Assembly: GCA_030068145.1 (NCBI GenBank)
Contig: JAPJBO010000877.1
Span: 1 to 64,000 of the forward strand
Source: Diplonema papillatum
Taxonomy: Eukaryota > Euglenozoa > Diplonemea > Diplonemida > Diplonemidae
Reading direction: 5' to 3'
DNA: 64,000 bases
Under the pieces are notes generated by a model that saw only the letters and a list, made by a program, of their open reading frames with translations, had not been told where the DNA came from and searched no databases. The position numbers and the translations under genes were made by a program. Numbering within the stretch: position 1 is the stretch's first letter; every line of letters starts with the position of its first letter. Below are positions 9,741-21,192 of this stretch, piece after piece.

Positions 9741-12700
9741 GAGGTTGTCCCACTTCAAAAACAAGGTTTTAGAAATTGTCCCACTTCGAAAACCAACTTT
9801 TAGAGGTTGTCCCACCTCGAAAACAGGCTTTTAGAGGTTGTCCCACCTCGAAAGCAAGCTTTTAGAGGTTGTCCCACTTCGAAAACAAACGTTTAGAGGT
9901 TGTCCCACCTCGAAAACAGGCTTTTAGAGGTTGTCCCACCTCGAAAACAAGCTTTTAGAGGTTGTCCCACCTCGAAAACAAACTTTTAGAGGTTGTCCCA
10001 CCTCGAAAACAAACTTTTAGAGGTTGTCCCACCTCGAAAACAAGCTTTTAGAGGTTGTCCCACCTCGAAAACAAACTTTTAGAGGTTGTCCCACCTCGAA
10101 AACAGGCTTTTAGAGGTTGTCCCACTTCGAAAACAAGCTTTTAGAGGTTGTCCCACTTCGAAAACAAGCTTTTAGAGGTTGTCCCACTTCGAAAACAAGC
10201 TTTTAGAGGTTGTCCCACTTCGAAAACAAGCTTTTAGAGGTTGTCCCACCTCGAAAACAAGCTTTTAGAGGTTGTCCCACTTCGAAAACAAGCTTTTAGA
10301 GGTTGTCCCACTTCGAAAACAAGCTTTTAGAGGTTGTCCCACTTCGAAAACAAGCTTTTAGAGGTTGTCCCACTTCGAAAACAAGCTTTTAGAGGTTGTC
10401 CCACTTCGAAAACAAGCTTTTAGAGGTTGTCCCACCTCGAAAACAAGCTTTTAGAGGTTGTCCCACTTCGAAAACAAACTTTTAGAGGTTGTCCCACCTC
10501 GAAAACAAGCTTTTAGAGGTTGTCCCACTTCGAAAACAAACTTTTAGAGGTTGTCCCACTTCAAAAACAAACTTTTAGAGGTTGTCCCACTTCGAAAACA
10601 GGCTTTTAGAGGTTGTCCCACCTCGAAAACAAGCTTTTAGAGGTTGTCCCACTTCGAAAACAAACTTTTAGAGGTTGTCCCACCACGAAAACAAGCTTTT
10701 AGAGGTTGTCCCACTTCGAAAACAGGCTTTTAGAGGTTGTCCCACCTCGAAAACAAGCTTTTAGAGGTTGTCCCACCTCGAAAGCAAGCTTTTAGAGGTT
10801 GTCCCACTTCGAAAACAAGCTTTTAGAGGTTGTCCCACTTCGAAAACAAGCTTTTAGAGGTTGTCCCACTTCGAAAACAAGCTTTTAGAGGTTGTCCCAC
10901 TTCGAAAACAAACTTTTAGAGGTTGTCCCACCTCGAAAACAAGCTTTTAGAGGTTGTCCCACTTCGAAAACAAGCTTTTAGAGGTTGTCCCACTTCGAAA
11001 ACAAACTTTTAGAGGTTGTCCCACCTCGAAAACAAGCTTTTAGAGGTTGTCCCACTTCGAAAACAAACTTTTAGAGGTTGTCCCACCTCGAAAACAAGCT
11101 TTTAGAGGTTGTCCCACTTCGAAAACAAACTTTTAGAGGTTGTCCCACCTCGAAAACAAGCTTTTAGAGGTTGTCCCACTTCGAAAACAAACTTTTAGAG
11201 GTTGTCCCACTTCAAAAACAAACTTTTAGAGGTTGTCCCACTTCGAAAACAGGCTTTTAGAGGTTGTCCCACCTCGAAAACAAGCTTTTAGAGGTTGTCC
11301 CACTTCGAAAACAAACTTTTAGAGGTTGTCCCACCACGAAAACAAGCTTTTAGAGGTTGTCCCACTTCGAAAACAGGCTTTTAGAGGTTGTCCCACTTCG
11401 AAAACAAGCTTTTAGAGGTTGTCCCACCTCGAAAAAAAGCTTTTAGAGGTTGTCCCACCTCGAAAGCAAGCTTTTAGAGGTTGTCCCACTTCGAAAACAA
11501 ACTTTTAGAGGTTGTCCCACCTCGAAAACAAGCTTTTAGAGGTTGTCCCACTTCGAAAACAAACTTTTAGAGGTTGTCCCACTTCAAAAACAAACTTTTA
11601 GAGGTTGTCCCACTTCGAAAACAGGCTTTTAGAGGTTGTCCCACTTCGAAAACAAACTTTTAGAGGTTGTCCCACTTCAAAAACAAACTTTTAGAGGTTG
11701 TCCCACTTCGAAAACAGGCTTTTAGAGGTTGTCCCACCTCGAAAACAAGCTTTTAGAGGTTGTCCCACTTCGAAAACAAACTTTTAGAGGTTGTCCCACC
11801 ACGAAAACAAGCTTTTAGAGGTTGTCCCACTTCGAAAACAGGCTTTTAGAGGTTGTCCCACCTCGAAAACAAGCTTTTAGAGGTTGTCCCACTTCGAAAA
11901 CAAACTTTTAGAGGTTGTCCCACCACGAAAACAAGCTTTTAGAGGTTGTCCCACCTCGAAAACAAGCTTTTAGAGGTTGTCCCACTTCGAAAACAAGCTT
12001 TTAGAGGTTGTCCCACTTCGAAAACAAGCTTTTAGAGGTTGTCCCACTTCGAAAACAAGCTTTTAGAGGTTGTCCCACTTCGAAAACAAACTTTTAGAGG
12101 TTGTCCCACCTCGAAAACAAGCTTTTAGAGGTTGTCCCACTTCGAAAACAAACTTTTAGAGGTTGTCCCACCTCGAAAACAAGCTTTTAGAGGTTGTCCC
12201 ACTTCGAAAACAAACTTTTAGAGGTTGTCCCACCTCGAAAACAAGCTTTTAGAGGTTGTCCCACTTCGAAAACAAACTTTTAGAGGTTGTCCCACTTCGA
12301 AAACAAACTTTTAGAGGTTGTCCCACTTCGAAAACAGCTTTTAGAGGTTGTCCCACCTCGAAAACAAGCTTTTAGAGGTTGTCCCACTTCGAAAACAAAC
12401 TTTTAGAGGTTGTCCCACCTCGAAAACAAGCTTTTAGAGGTTGTCCCACTTCGAAAACAAACTTTTAGAGGTTGTCCCACCTCGAAAACAAGCTTTTAGA
12501 GGTTGTCCCACTTCGAAAACAAACTTTTAGAGGTTGTCCCACCTCGAAAACAAGCTTTTAGAGGTTGTCCCACTTCGAAAACAAACTTTTAGAGGTTGTC
12601 CCACTTCAAAAACAAACTTTTAGAGGTTGTCCCACTTCGAAAACAGGCTTTTAGAGGTTGTCCCACCTCGAAAACAAGCTTTTAGAGGTTGTCCCACTTC

Positions 12701-14107
12701 GAAAACAAACTTTTAGAGGTTGTCCCACCACGAAAACAAGCTTTTAGAGGTTGTCCCACTTCGAAAACAGGCTTTTAGAGGTTGTCCCACTTCGAAAACA
12801 AGCTTTTAGAGGTTGTCCCACCTCGAAAAAAAGCTTTTAGAGGTTGTCCCACCTCGAAAGCAAGCTTTTAGAGGTTGTCCCACTTCGAAAACAAGCTTTT
12901 AGAGGTTGTCCCACTTCGAAAACAAACTTTTAGAGGTTGTCCCACTTCGAAAACAAGCTTTTAGAGGTTGTCCCACTTCGAAAACAAACTTTTAGAGGTT
13001 GTCCCACTTCAAAAACAAACTTTTAGAGGTTGTCCCACTTCGAAAACAGGCTTTTAGAGGTTGTCCCACCTCGAAAACAAGCTTTTAGAGGTTGTCCCAC
13101 TTCGAAAACAAACTTTTAGAGGTTGTCCCACCACGAAAACAAGCTTTTAGAGGTTGTCCCACTTCGAAAACAGGCTTTTAGAGGTTGTCCCACCTCGAAA
13201 ACAAGCTTTTAGAGGTTGTCCCACTTCGAAAACAAACTTTTAGAGGTTGTCCCACCACGAAAACAAGCTTTTAGAGGTTGTCCCACCTCGAAAGCAAGCT
13301 TTTAGAGGTTGTCCCACTTCGAAAACAAGCTTTTAGAGGTTGTCCCACTTCGAAAACAAGCTTTTAGAGGTTGTCCCACTTCGAAAACAAGCTTTTAGAG
13401 GTTGTCCCACTTCGAAAACAAACTTTTAGAGGTTGTCCCACCTCGAAAACAAGCTTTTAGAGGTTGTCCCACTTCGAAAACAAACTTTTAGAGGTTGTCC
13501 CACCTCGAAAACAAGCTTTTAGAGGTTGTCCCACTTCGAAAACAAACTTTTAGAGGTTGTCCCACCTCGAAAACAAGCTTTTAGAGGTTGTCCCACTTCG
13601 AAAACAAACTTTTAGAGGTTGTCCCACTTCGAAAACAAACTTTTAGAGGTTGTCCCACTTCGAAAACAGGCTTTTAGAGGTTGTCCCACCTCGAAAACAA
13701 GCTTTTAGAGGTTGTCCCACTTCGAAAACAAACTTTTAGAGGTTGTCCCACCACGAAAACAAGCTTTTAGAGGTTGTCCCACTTCGAAAACAGGCTTTTA
13801 GAGGTTGTCCCACTTCGAAAACAAGCTTTTAGAGGTTGTCCCACCTCGAAAAAAAGCTTTTAGAGGTTGTCCCACCTCGAAAGCAAGCTTTTAGAGGTTG
13901 TCCCACTTCGAAAACAAGCTTTTAGAGGTTGTCCCACTTCGAAAACAAACTTTTAGAGGTTGTCCCACCTCGAAAACAAGCTTTTAGAGGTTGTCCCACT
14001 TCAAAAACAAACTTTTAGAGGTTGTCCCACTTCGAAAACAGGCTTTTAGAGGTTGTCCCACCTCGAAAACAAACTTTCAGAGGTTGTCCCACTTCGAAAA
14101 CAAACTT
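9741..14107 (+). repeat. 31-bp satellite, left array (about 141 units)
   Basis: The unit is 31 bp, AGGTTGTCCCACTTCGAAAA plus CAAGCTTTTAG. It varies mainly at ACT/ACC/ACCA before TCG and at CAAGC/CAAAC/CAGGC. Units are contiguous with essentially no spacers. Blocks of several units in a fixed order of variants recur (for example around 10550, 11200, 11570, 12600 and 13000), which indicates higher-order amplification. There is no reading frame through it. Confidence 0.95.
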
Positions 14108-14251
14108 CGATGAACCAAACAACGACCGACAGAAAGTTTCCATGTCGCGGACTAGATATGTCCTTTCGGTCGAAGGTTCGTAGGTAAACGCTCGAATCCA
14201 AGTTTCGCGGAGCACAGAAGAACCTGTTGCCTCACCTGTCGGCATTCGGCA

Positions 14252-14716
14252 GTGGTGAAGACATGTCGAAAGTTGACTGATGAGCTCCCAGAGTTCGTCC
14301 CTGGGACTGATTTGGCCGGTTGGCTGCAAAGACCTGTCGAAGACCGGCTCCGTGTTTGGAGAGAGAATATGGCGGTCAACGGGAGATACGTTGACGAGTT
14401 GCTGTTGGCGATTGTTGTCTGGAACTACGACCTCAGACTGCACGTCTTAACAGTTCCGTCGGAGTATCCGAGGCACAAAGGCACGCTTGTGACATACGAA
14501 GTCTCCGAGCCATGTGCGACATACGTCATTGGCGCTTGCCACAATCACTTTTACGTCATAGAAACAGATGACGTTGCGCATACTCTGAATGGTTTGCGCG
14601 AGAAAGGGCTCATTTCCCTTGAGCGCGTGTTGAAAGGGGGCTCGCTCTTCCAATACAGCAACGAAGACATGTTTGGTCTTCAAACGAACCAAGAAAACGT
14701 GGCTGGCAATAGTTGA
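14252..14716 (+). CDS. OTU-like cysteine protease fragment within the foldback element
   Basis: An open frame of 154 codons fills part of the core of the 9491-16732 element. Its pattern fits the C-terminal half of an OTU domain: RLRVWRENMAVNGRYVDELL, then a hydrophobic strand pair (YDLRLHVLTV), then IGACHNHFYVI, in which NH-[aromatic] would hold the catalytic histidine. The N-terminal D-G-N-C block with the nucleophile is not seen in frame upstream; there are stops and no ATG at the frame start (GTG at 14252). So it is either truncated, missing an upstream exon, or decayed. OTU proteases cut ubiquitin chains, but activity cannot be assumed here. The LINE ORF2 in this window has a complete OTU domain. 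Confidence 0.45.
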   Translation: MVKTCRKLTDELPEFVPGTDLAGWLQRPVEDRLRVWRENMAVNGRYVDELLLAIVVWNYDLRLHVLTVPSEYPRHKGTLVTYEVSEPCATYVIGACHNHFYVIETDDVAHTLNGLREKGLISLERVLKGGSLFQYSNEDMFGLQTNQENVAGNS

Positions 14717-15365
14717 TTTGATTTGATTTCATCCTGGACTTTGGGGGTTCCTACTTTGTTTCTCCTCGCCTCCTGACGATTCGCGGCTATTCCAGGCGTT
14801 GCCTCATCGTACCAGTACGTGAAGCTATGTTTCCCCCCTTTTATCAGCAGCATAGCAACACTCTGCGTGTGCAGGTGTGCTATGCATCCAATTACGGCAC
14901 ACCTCCAAGTTGAGCTTCGCAGAAAATTGCGGCCCGGGAATGTCGGCATGTCCAGCCCTACGAATTGCCAATTCCACGTGCAAGTTCGAAGTTTTGTCCG
15001 AGCTCAATAACTACTGAAGTATGCAGGTCGTCCCATGGGAAACGGCTCTAGGAAACAAGTGTTAGCACGTTGCACCAACTACCAAACTAAGGTTCGTAGA
15101 AAATGGTTGGTGGGTTGCCACATCTTTTTTAAGGTTGTCCCGTCAAGGAAACAAAGATTTGCAGGTTGTCCCATCTCGAAAAACAATGGTTGAAGGTTGC
15201 CCCACCTCGAACGATTAGGTTTGCAGCGTGCCCCACCTCGGATAGTGAGTGTCCCACCGCAGCAAATTCTTCGCCGGCCACCTACTCCCGCATGGGGAGA
15301 AAAAGGGGTCTCCACGCCAGTCAGCAGAGGAATCCTGGTGTGTATTTGTTATGCCCTACGTATAA
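14717..15365. other. Core of the foldback element with degenerate 31-bp units
   Basis: No gene is supported. Between 15130 and 15260 there are four strongly diverged single units in the left-array orientation (GGTTGTCCCRTC..GAAA and similar). The orientation then flips at 15366. These look like old remnants that predate the amplified arrays. Confidence 0.6.
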
Positions 15366-16450
15366 AGCTTGTATTCGCGGTGGGACAACCTCTAAAAGTT
15401 TGTTTTCGAGGTGGGACAACCTCTAAAAGTTTGTTTTCGAGGTGGGACAACCTCTAAAAGCTTGCTTTCGAGGTGGGACAACCTCTAAAAGCTTGTTTTC
15501 GAGGTGGGACAACCTCTAAAAGTTTGTTTTCGAGGTGGGACAACCTCTAAAGGTTTGTTTTCGAAGTGGGACAACCTCTAAAAGCTTGTTTTCGAGGTGG
15601 GACAACCTCTAAAAGTTTGTTTTCGAAGTGGGACAACCTCTAAAAGCTTGTTTTCGAAGTGGGACAACCTCTAAAAGCTTGTTTTCGTGGTGGGACAACC
15701 TCTAAAAGCTTGTTTTCGAGGTGGGACAACCTCTAAAAGTTTGTTTTCGAAGTGGGACAACCTCTAAAAGCTTGTTTTCGAAGTGGGACAACCTCTAAAA
15801 GCTTGTTTTCGAGGTGGGACAACCTCTAAAAGCTTGTTTTCGAGGTGGGACAACCTCTAAAAGCTTGTTTTCGAAGTGGGACAACCTCTAAAAGTTTGTT
15901 TTCGAGGTGGGACAACCTCTAAAAGCTTGTTTTCGAGGTGGGACAACCTCTAAAAGCTTGTTTTCGAAGTGGGACAACCTCTAAAAGCTTGTTTTCGTGG
16001 TGGGACAACCTCTAAAAGCTTGTTTTCGAGGTGGGACAACCTCTAAAAGTTTGTTTTCGAAGTGGGACAACCTCTAAAAGCTTGTTTTCGAAGTGGGACA
16101 ACCTCTAAAAGCTTGTTTTCGAGGTGGGACAACCTCTAAAAGCTTGTTTTCGAGGTGGGACAACCTCTAAAAGCTTGTTTTCGAAGTGGGACAACCTCTA
16201 AAAGTTTGTTTTCGAGGTGGGACAACCTCTAAAAGCTTGCTTTCGAGGTGGGACAACCTCTAAAAGCTTGTTTTCGAGGTGGGACAACCTCTTAAAGCTT
16301 GCTTTCGAGGTGGGACAACCTCTAAAAGTTTGTTTTCGAGGTGGGACAACCTCTAAAAGTTTGTTTTCGAGGTGGGAGAACCTCTAAAGGTTTGTTTTCG
16401 AAGTGGGACAACCTCTAAAACCTTGTTTTCGAGATGGGACAACCTCTAAA
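15366..16450 (-). repeat. 31-bp satellite, right array (about 35 units, inverted)
   Basis: It has the same 31-bp unit as the left array but as the reverse complement on the plus strand (GTGGGACAACCTCTAAAAGC...). Length and variant order differ from the left array, so the arms are homologous but unequal. A six-unit block repeats within it (compare 15680-15890 with 15980-16190). Confidence 0.95.
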
Positions 16451-16691
16451 TCCTACCTATCCAATGTTGGGACGTTGTTACCGCACGTCCAAGGCCAAGG
16501 TTCGGAGGTTGTCCCCACTGAAAAACAGACGTATGCAGGTTGTCCGGCTTCAAAAGTGTTCGCTTGGAGGCCCCCCCGCCTCAAACAGGCTACGTGGTTG
16601 TGACGAAGACGCACTATAGAGAGCGACACGCCAGGCCCGACCCACAGTACAGTGAATGTTTACCGACCCCCCCCCCCCCTTTTCTGAAAAA

Positions 16692-16732
16692 TCGGTAAAC
16701 AGTGTTTACCAAAATGTTTTTTACACCTTCCC
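16692..16732 (-). repeat. Right terminal inverted repeat (41 bp)
   Basis: Reverse complement of 9491-9531 with one mismatch. Just inside it (16654-16679) is a second GTTTACCGA plus C-tract in direct orientation relative to the left end, so this end contains its own smaller inverted repeat around TTTTCTGAAAAA. Confidence 0.85.
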
Positions 16733-16735
16733 GTA

Positions 16736-18417
16736 GTCAAAAAACAGTGCTAGGCTCAGATCCCCATCCCTTGCCCATCAAAGTTTCCACATCCCAAACT
16801 GACGGACTGAGTCACGTTCGGAACACGTCGTGGTCCGGGCACTCAGCATCCATCCCAACCCCCTCGTATAGTGTGAGAGCTGTTATGTCGTAGACTCCAA
16901 GAAGTCTCGACATCCACCCTCTTCTCTTTTCTTTTGAGTGGTTTACCAGGGAAAGCCTGCTACTTCGGCGGTACTGCAGAGCCACGGGCCTACGGGTCAA
17001 GTGGCTACCGATTTCCCAAACAAAAAAGAATCAAGGCTTGGCGCACCTTGGGGTTGGCGCTCGCGCTGAACACAAGCTCGTCGAGACGGTCAGCCGCAGG
17101 GCAGATCGGACGGGGTTGTGGCACTGAGCTGCCTCCGACTCAAGCTTTGCTAGCTGGGGACCGTCACGTTCCTGGACCAGGAGCGGCCTAAAACAGCCGG
17201 TGTCTCGGCCTGCTTCGGCAGCCACTGTTTAAACTCAACAGCGACTTTGCAAGTGCATGCTAGTCCATGTTGTTTTATGTAAACCTTACTCTCGTGCTGC
17301 GATCATGTGGTCCGGACAAGACTTGCCCAGAAGATCTCAGTGCCCTGGTCCGGGGCGTGGGTGGCACGGCACCACACGGTTTAAAAGTGCCATGAGTAAA
17401 TAAACAAGACCCATGCTATCGTCAGTCAAGACAGGCCTGTCGACAAACGACAGCAAGACGAGAGTAGACAGACCGTCGCTTACTACAACACATGCTCATG
17501 AAGAGGGATTACCGTATGTACGCGGACAGTGTTGAACCGGCGAGCACAGCTGGATTGTAATAGCCCTTGTCCAAACGACCTGCTTTCCTTGCGTCGCTGA
17601 CTCATCCCGGTTGATGTTCGGTACCACGAAGCAACGCGTAAAGTTTCTTGCAGTACAGCTTGTCAAGGCAGGACTGACCCTCGCGAGCAAGGGAAAAAAA
17701 GCAACATCCTCTTTTTCTCTATCTACCGTCTTGTTGTTGAGTTAGTCATTTGCACGCAAAGGAGTACCACACTATGCCAGCTTTTCGCTACGTGACTCCA
17801 GAAGGGTGCCCTTGTCGGTTGCAACTGTTGTCGGAAGTTACTGACTAGTTCATAACCCGAAAAGGAATTGGAGTCTTCGCTTTCCCGTTTGCGCCGACAG
17901 ACACGCCGAGATACGGAGGACGCGAGTAGCCGGGAAGAGCCGGCGGGAGGACGCGATCGTCGTGCGACCCGTGGTGGGCGGGGTGGCCGTATGCCAAGTC
18001 CGTGTTCACCAGAACCACAGTTCTGGTGAATCCTCTTTTTCACTATCTGCCGAGGGGTACGGCTTCAACCACTTTCTCGTTCTTTTTCCTGCGGCGACTT
18101 CTGCCTGGCACTCTATGTAGATCCTTTTTCTCGTCTCGACTCGCGCGTTCCTCCCTCTTCTTTTCAGATGCTAGAAATGACGAGCCCCGTTGGTCAGCTG
18201 CAATGTGTGCTCGTGACTGTCTGCTAAGAAACCCCTGAAAGACGAACACCAGTAAAAAAAAGGGGGACCCAAGACTACACTCCACGAAGGAATGTACTTG
18301 GTGTCGGTCACAAACAGTCCCGGACATGGCTAGCCATAACCCATAACTTACGAAAGCGTGCACCAAATATGCAACCCGTAACCATAAGCCCTTTTCTTGC
18401 TCTAAGTGAACCCATTC
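16736..18417. other. Intergenic, no gene supported
   Basis: Only short overlapping frames without domains are present. The last ~90 bases before 18418 include CATAACCCATAAC and a 5' leader that recurs at 62575-62730 and so probably belongs to the ankyrin gene's promoter or leader. Confidence 0.45.
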
Positions 18418-20493
18418 ATGAATGGTCGCACGGAGGCCCTCAACCCCCGGAATTTCGGGCGAACTTTGGCTCTGGAAATAAACAGAACAGTGCAGCCGTG
18501 CAAGAACGCAGCAAAACACACGAATCTTGCCCCAAGCATGTGCGAAGATGGCGCAAGGCCTCTGACAGTGGCCAGCGAGCTCGGCCACCTGCGAATCGTA
18601 AAGATTTTGATCGAAGCCCGGGCGGACGTGAACGTGCTAGACGCCAGCTATTGGACAGCTCTGATGCAAGCTAGCGCATCGGGCCAGTGCGCTGTCGTCC
18701 AGGAGTTGATCAAAGCAGGGGCGCGGGTGGATGCGAAAACGAGCGGGCGATGGGGACACATTTCAGCTCTTTCGTTGTCGTGCGCGTCGCGGCACTGGGA
18801 GGTTGCCCTGGCGTTGATCAAAGCAGGGGCGCGGGTTGATCTTGCAGACGACGAGAACTGGACGCCTCTGTTGCACGCTGCCAACTCGGCGGGAATGCGC
18901 GTCCTTCGGGATCGGGAGTTGATTCTAGCAGGGGCGGATGTAAATTTCGAGACCGTAGACGGCTTGACTGCTCTCGGGCTCGCGATTCGTAATGGACACT
19001 TGGACGTGGTCCGGGAGCTCATCGACGAAGGGGTGATCGTGAATTCATGTGACGAAGACGGTTGTTCACCTCTCATGCTTGCTATAGAGTACAGCCACCT
19101 GGACTTGGTTCGGGTGCTGGTGAAGACAGAGGCAGAGGGGGTAGGGGATACGACGGATAGCGAGACAGAGGCAGAGAGGTTAGTGGATATGGCGGATAAC
19201 GAGGGTAGGACAGCTCTTATGCATGCTGCCTTTGTGGGGCTAACCGAGATCGTTCAAGAACTGATTGACGCCAATGCACAGTTGGAATTGCAAGACAGAC
19301 GCGGTATGACAGCGCTCACACATGCCGCGAGGTGTTACACATGTGCTGAGACACCTGTGCAGAGGCTGATTGAAGCGAAGGCAGCGGTGGATTCGAAAGA
19401 CAAGCGCGGCATGACAGCTCTCATGCATGCTTCCCGCCATGGGCGTTTGCGTGCCGCTCAGAGGTTGGTGGAGGCACAGGCAGATGTGAACGTGAGCGAC
19501 AAAGATGGTACAACCTCTCTCATGTTTGCTAGTGAGAAGGGCCACTATAGTGTCGTCCGGTTGCTACTGGGGGCGAAGGCGAACGTGGAAGCACGAGACG
19601 GAACCAAGAGGACAGCTCTCATGCATGCCGCCAGCTGCGGGGGGCAATCGGACGTCGTTCAAGAATTGATTAATGCAGGTGCGCAGGTCGATTTGCGAGG
19701 TGAAAACGATTGGACAGCTCTCATGTATGCTGCAAAGCAGCAGCACGTGGCTGCCATTCAAGAACTGATGAAGGCAAAGGCGAGACCGGACTTGCAAGAC
19801 ATTGCCGGCAAGACGGCTCTCATGACAGCATGCCGGCTTGGGGACTTGGCGATTGTGAAACACCTGATCAAGGCGAACGCGCAGTCGAACTTAACGACTC
19901 CCGGCAATCGGCGTAACAACGACACGAAGAGTGCACAGTGCGTTGCTCAGGACACGGACTTGCAAGACATTGACGGCAAGACGGCTCTCATGTATGCTAC
20001 AGAGCACCGGCACGTGGCTGCCGTTCAAGAACTGATTCGGGCAAAAGCGAACACGGACTTGCAAGACGTTGCCGGCAAGACGGCTCTCATGACAGCATGC
20101 CGGCTTGGGGAGTTGGAGATTGTGGAAGACGTGATCACCCCCCAGTCTGTGACATGCCAGAATGTGGCGTGGTCGTTCGGGCAAAAACGAGTCCAGCAAC
20201 ACCCTCCCTGTTTCCGACGCTCCTCTTCCGAGCAGCAGCTTCGTGGGTCTCTGCGACCTGCGCGGCGTCCTTATAATCCACCGACAATCCACTTTGTCGC
20301 ATTTGATAATCCACTTTTGTCGCCTCTGGCAACTGGCACGAATGACCCTTTCAAAAAGATTTCTCACCACAGGGAAAGTGAGTCGCTGCGGCCTGCGCGG
20401 GGCCCTTTTGTTTTAAGGTGTCACGAGAAGGGGACCGGGAAAGGAGTGGCCAGAGAGCGAGCGAGGAGGAGAAGCCACACCGAGGGAGGGTAA
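18418..20493 (+). CDS. Ankyrin-repeat protein
   Basis: The first ATG is at 18418; the open frame itself begins a few codons earlier at GTG. The ~691-residue product contains about 14 ankyrin repeats from roughly residue 45 to 585. They are recognisable by G-[RK]-TALM-x-A, [IV]-V-[QR]-[EV]-LI-[ED]-A-x-A and V-x-x-x-[DE]. Repeats of 33 residues predominate, with inserts near residues 240 and 500. The last ~110 residues have no repeat pattern and are rich in Arg and Pro, so an unrecognised intron near 20140 is possible. Ankyrin repeats mediate protein-protein contacts; no catalytic domain is visible. The 5' region exists as a partial copy at 62575-62730. Confidence 0.75.
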   Translation: MNGRTEALNPRNFGRTLALEINRTVQPCKNAAKHTNLAPSMCEDGARPLTVASELGHLRIVKILIEARADVNVLDASYWTALMQASASGQCAVVQELIKAGARVDAKTSGRWGHISALSLSCASRHWEVALALIKAGARVDLADDENWTPLLHAANSAGMRVLRDRELILAGADVNFETVDGLTALGLAIRNGHLDVVRELIDEGVIVNSCDEDGCSPLMLAIEYSHLDLVRVLVKTEAEGVGDTTDSETEAERLVDMADNEGRTALMHAAFVGLTEIVQELIDANAQLELQDRRGMTALTHAARCYTCAETPVQRLIEAKAAVDSKDKRGMTALMHASRHGRLRAAQRLVEAQADVNVSDKDGTTSLMFASEKGHYSVVRLLLGAKANVEARDGTKRTALMHAASCGGQSDVVQELINAGAQVDLRGENDWTALMYAAKQQHVAAIQELMKAKARPDLQDIAGKTALMTACRLGDLAIVKHLIKANAQSNLTTPGNRRNNDTKSAQCVAQDTDLQDIDGKTALMYATEHRHVAAVQELIRAKANTDLQDVAGKTALMTACRLGELEIVEDVITPQSVTCQNVAWSFGQKRVQQHPPCFRRSSSEQQLRGSLRPARRPYNPPTIHFVAFDNPLLSPLATGTNDPFKKISHHRESESLRPARGPFVLRCHEKGTGKGVARERARRRSHTEGG

Positions 20494-21192
20494 CGGCGAC
20501 TTGTTACTTCCTAGGACCACCCTGACCGAGTTCCAGCACGTCTCCTCCCAGTAGTGCCCTGGCGGGAGAAGAATCAGTGCCGACTTTGCTCAAGTGATGC
20601 TGAGTGGTTCCGGTAAAGCAAAGTTTGGGTGTTGCTAAGTTCGGCCTGTGTGAAGTCCGGTGCCAGTACCCGGGGGGCAGACCCCCCCCGGACCCCTCAA
20701 GGTTTCATACCTTGCTTTAGGAGCCGCACACTCCCCTTTTTTAACTTTTTCTTTTTGGATAAGCACCTGCTTGTAGGAAATGCTTGAGGAGACTGCCAGT
20801 TGCGATAGATCAAAGGAGGTAAATGTGTTGTAGCCCACACGAAACACAGGTAAATCTGGGTTCAGTGGCGGGCGTAAACGTTCAACAAATTTTGCATTTC
20901 TTTTCTAGACCACCTCCCTCGAAGAAGACTTGATGCTAGCATCAACCATGCATGCGAGGCAGTGCGCTCTTCTTAAACATTAAACTAAGATTCCCCCCAA
21001 CTCTGTTTCCCCAGACTGACCACGAGGAACGCACACCTCGGGCTGACAGTGCCACCGACTCGGCCATCCCTAGAATCGATCTCGCAAGCCTGCTGGCAAA
21101 CAGAATGCAACACACCACCGTGGGTTTGCGTCTCACGATACTCCTACAGGATCCCGAGCCACCCCGCACCAAAAAAGGAATGCAATGCCACA
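20494..21192. other. Intergenic region with a repeat R1 copy
   Basis: No gene is supported. A G/C-run hairpin (GGGGGGCAGACCCCCCC, about 20674-20690) is followed by repeat R1 on the minus strand. The rest is presumed upstream region of the coiled-coil gene. Confidence 0.45.
20747..20888 (-). repeat. Dispersed repeat R1, minus-strand copy
   Basis: Reverse complement of 9270-9436 at about 90% identity over some 140 bases. It ends at GTAAACGTTCAAC, matching GTTGAACGCTTAC in the other copy. Confidence 0.75.

Larger units (their letters stand above)
9491..16732. mobile_element. Foldback-like element with long inverted repeat arms
   Basis: This is a 7242-bp element bounded by 41-bp terminal inverted repeats (9491-9531 and 16692-16732) that differ at one base. 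The trinucleotide GTA lies directly outside both ends (9488-9490 and 16733-16735), consistent with a 3-bp target duplication. Inside each end is a large array of a 31-bp repeat, and the two arrays are in opposite orientation, so the element could fold into a giant hairpin. The central 1.26 kb carries an OTU-protease-like frame and degenerate single repeats. The design closely parallels Drosophila FB elements, whose long inverted arms also contain 31-bp tandem repeats (established knowledge), but the sequence is unrelated as far as I can tell. No transposase is visible, so it is probably non-autonomous. Confidence 0.8.

Noticed and set aside
9741-14107. CRISPR array
   Set aside because: The 31-bp units are contiguous with no unique spacers, vary internally, and lie in a eukaryotic foldback-type element.
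18043-18588. 181-codon minus-strand frame upstream of the ankyrin gene
   Set aside because: It overlaps the ankyrin start on the opposite strand and has no domain.
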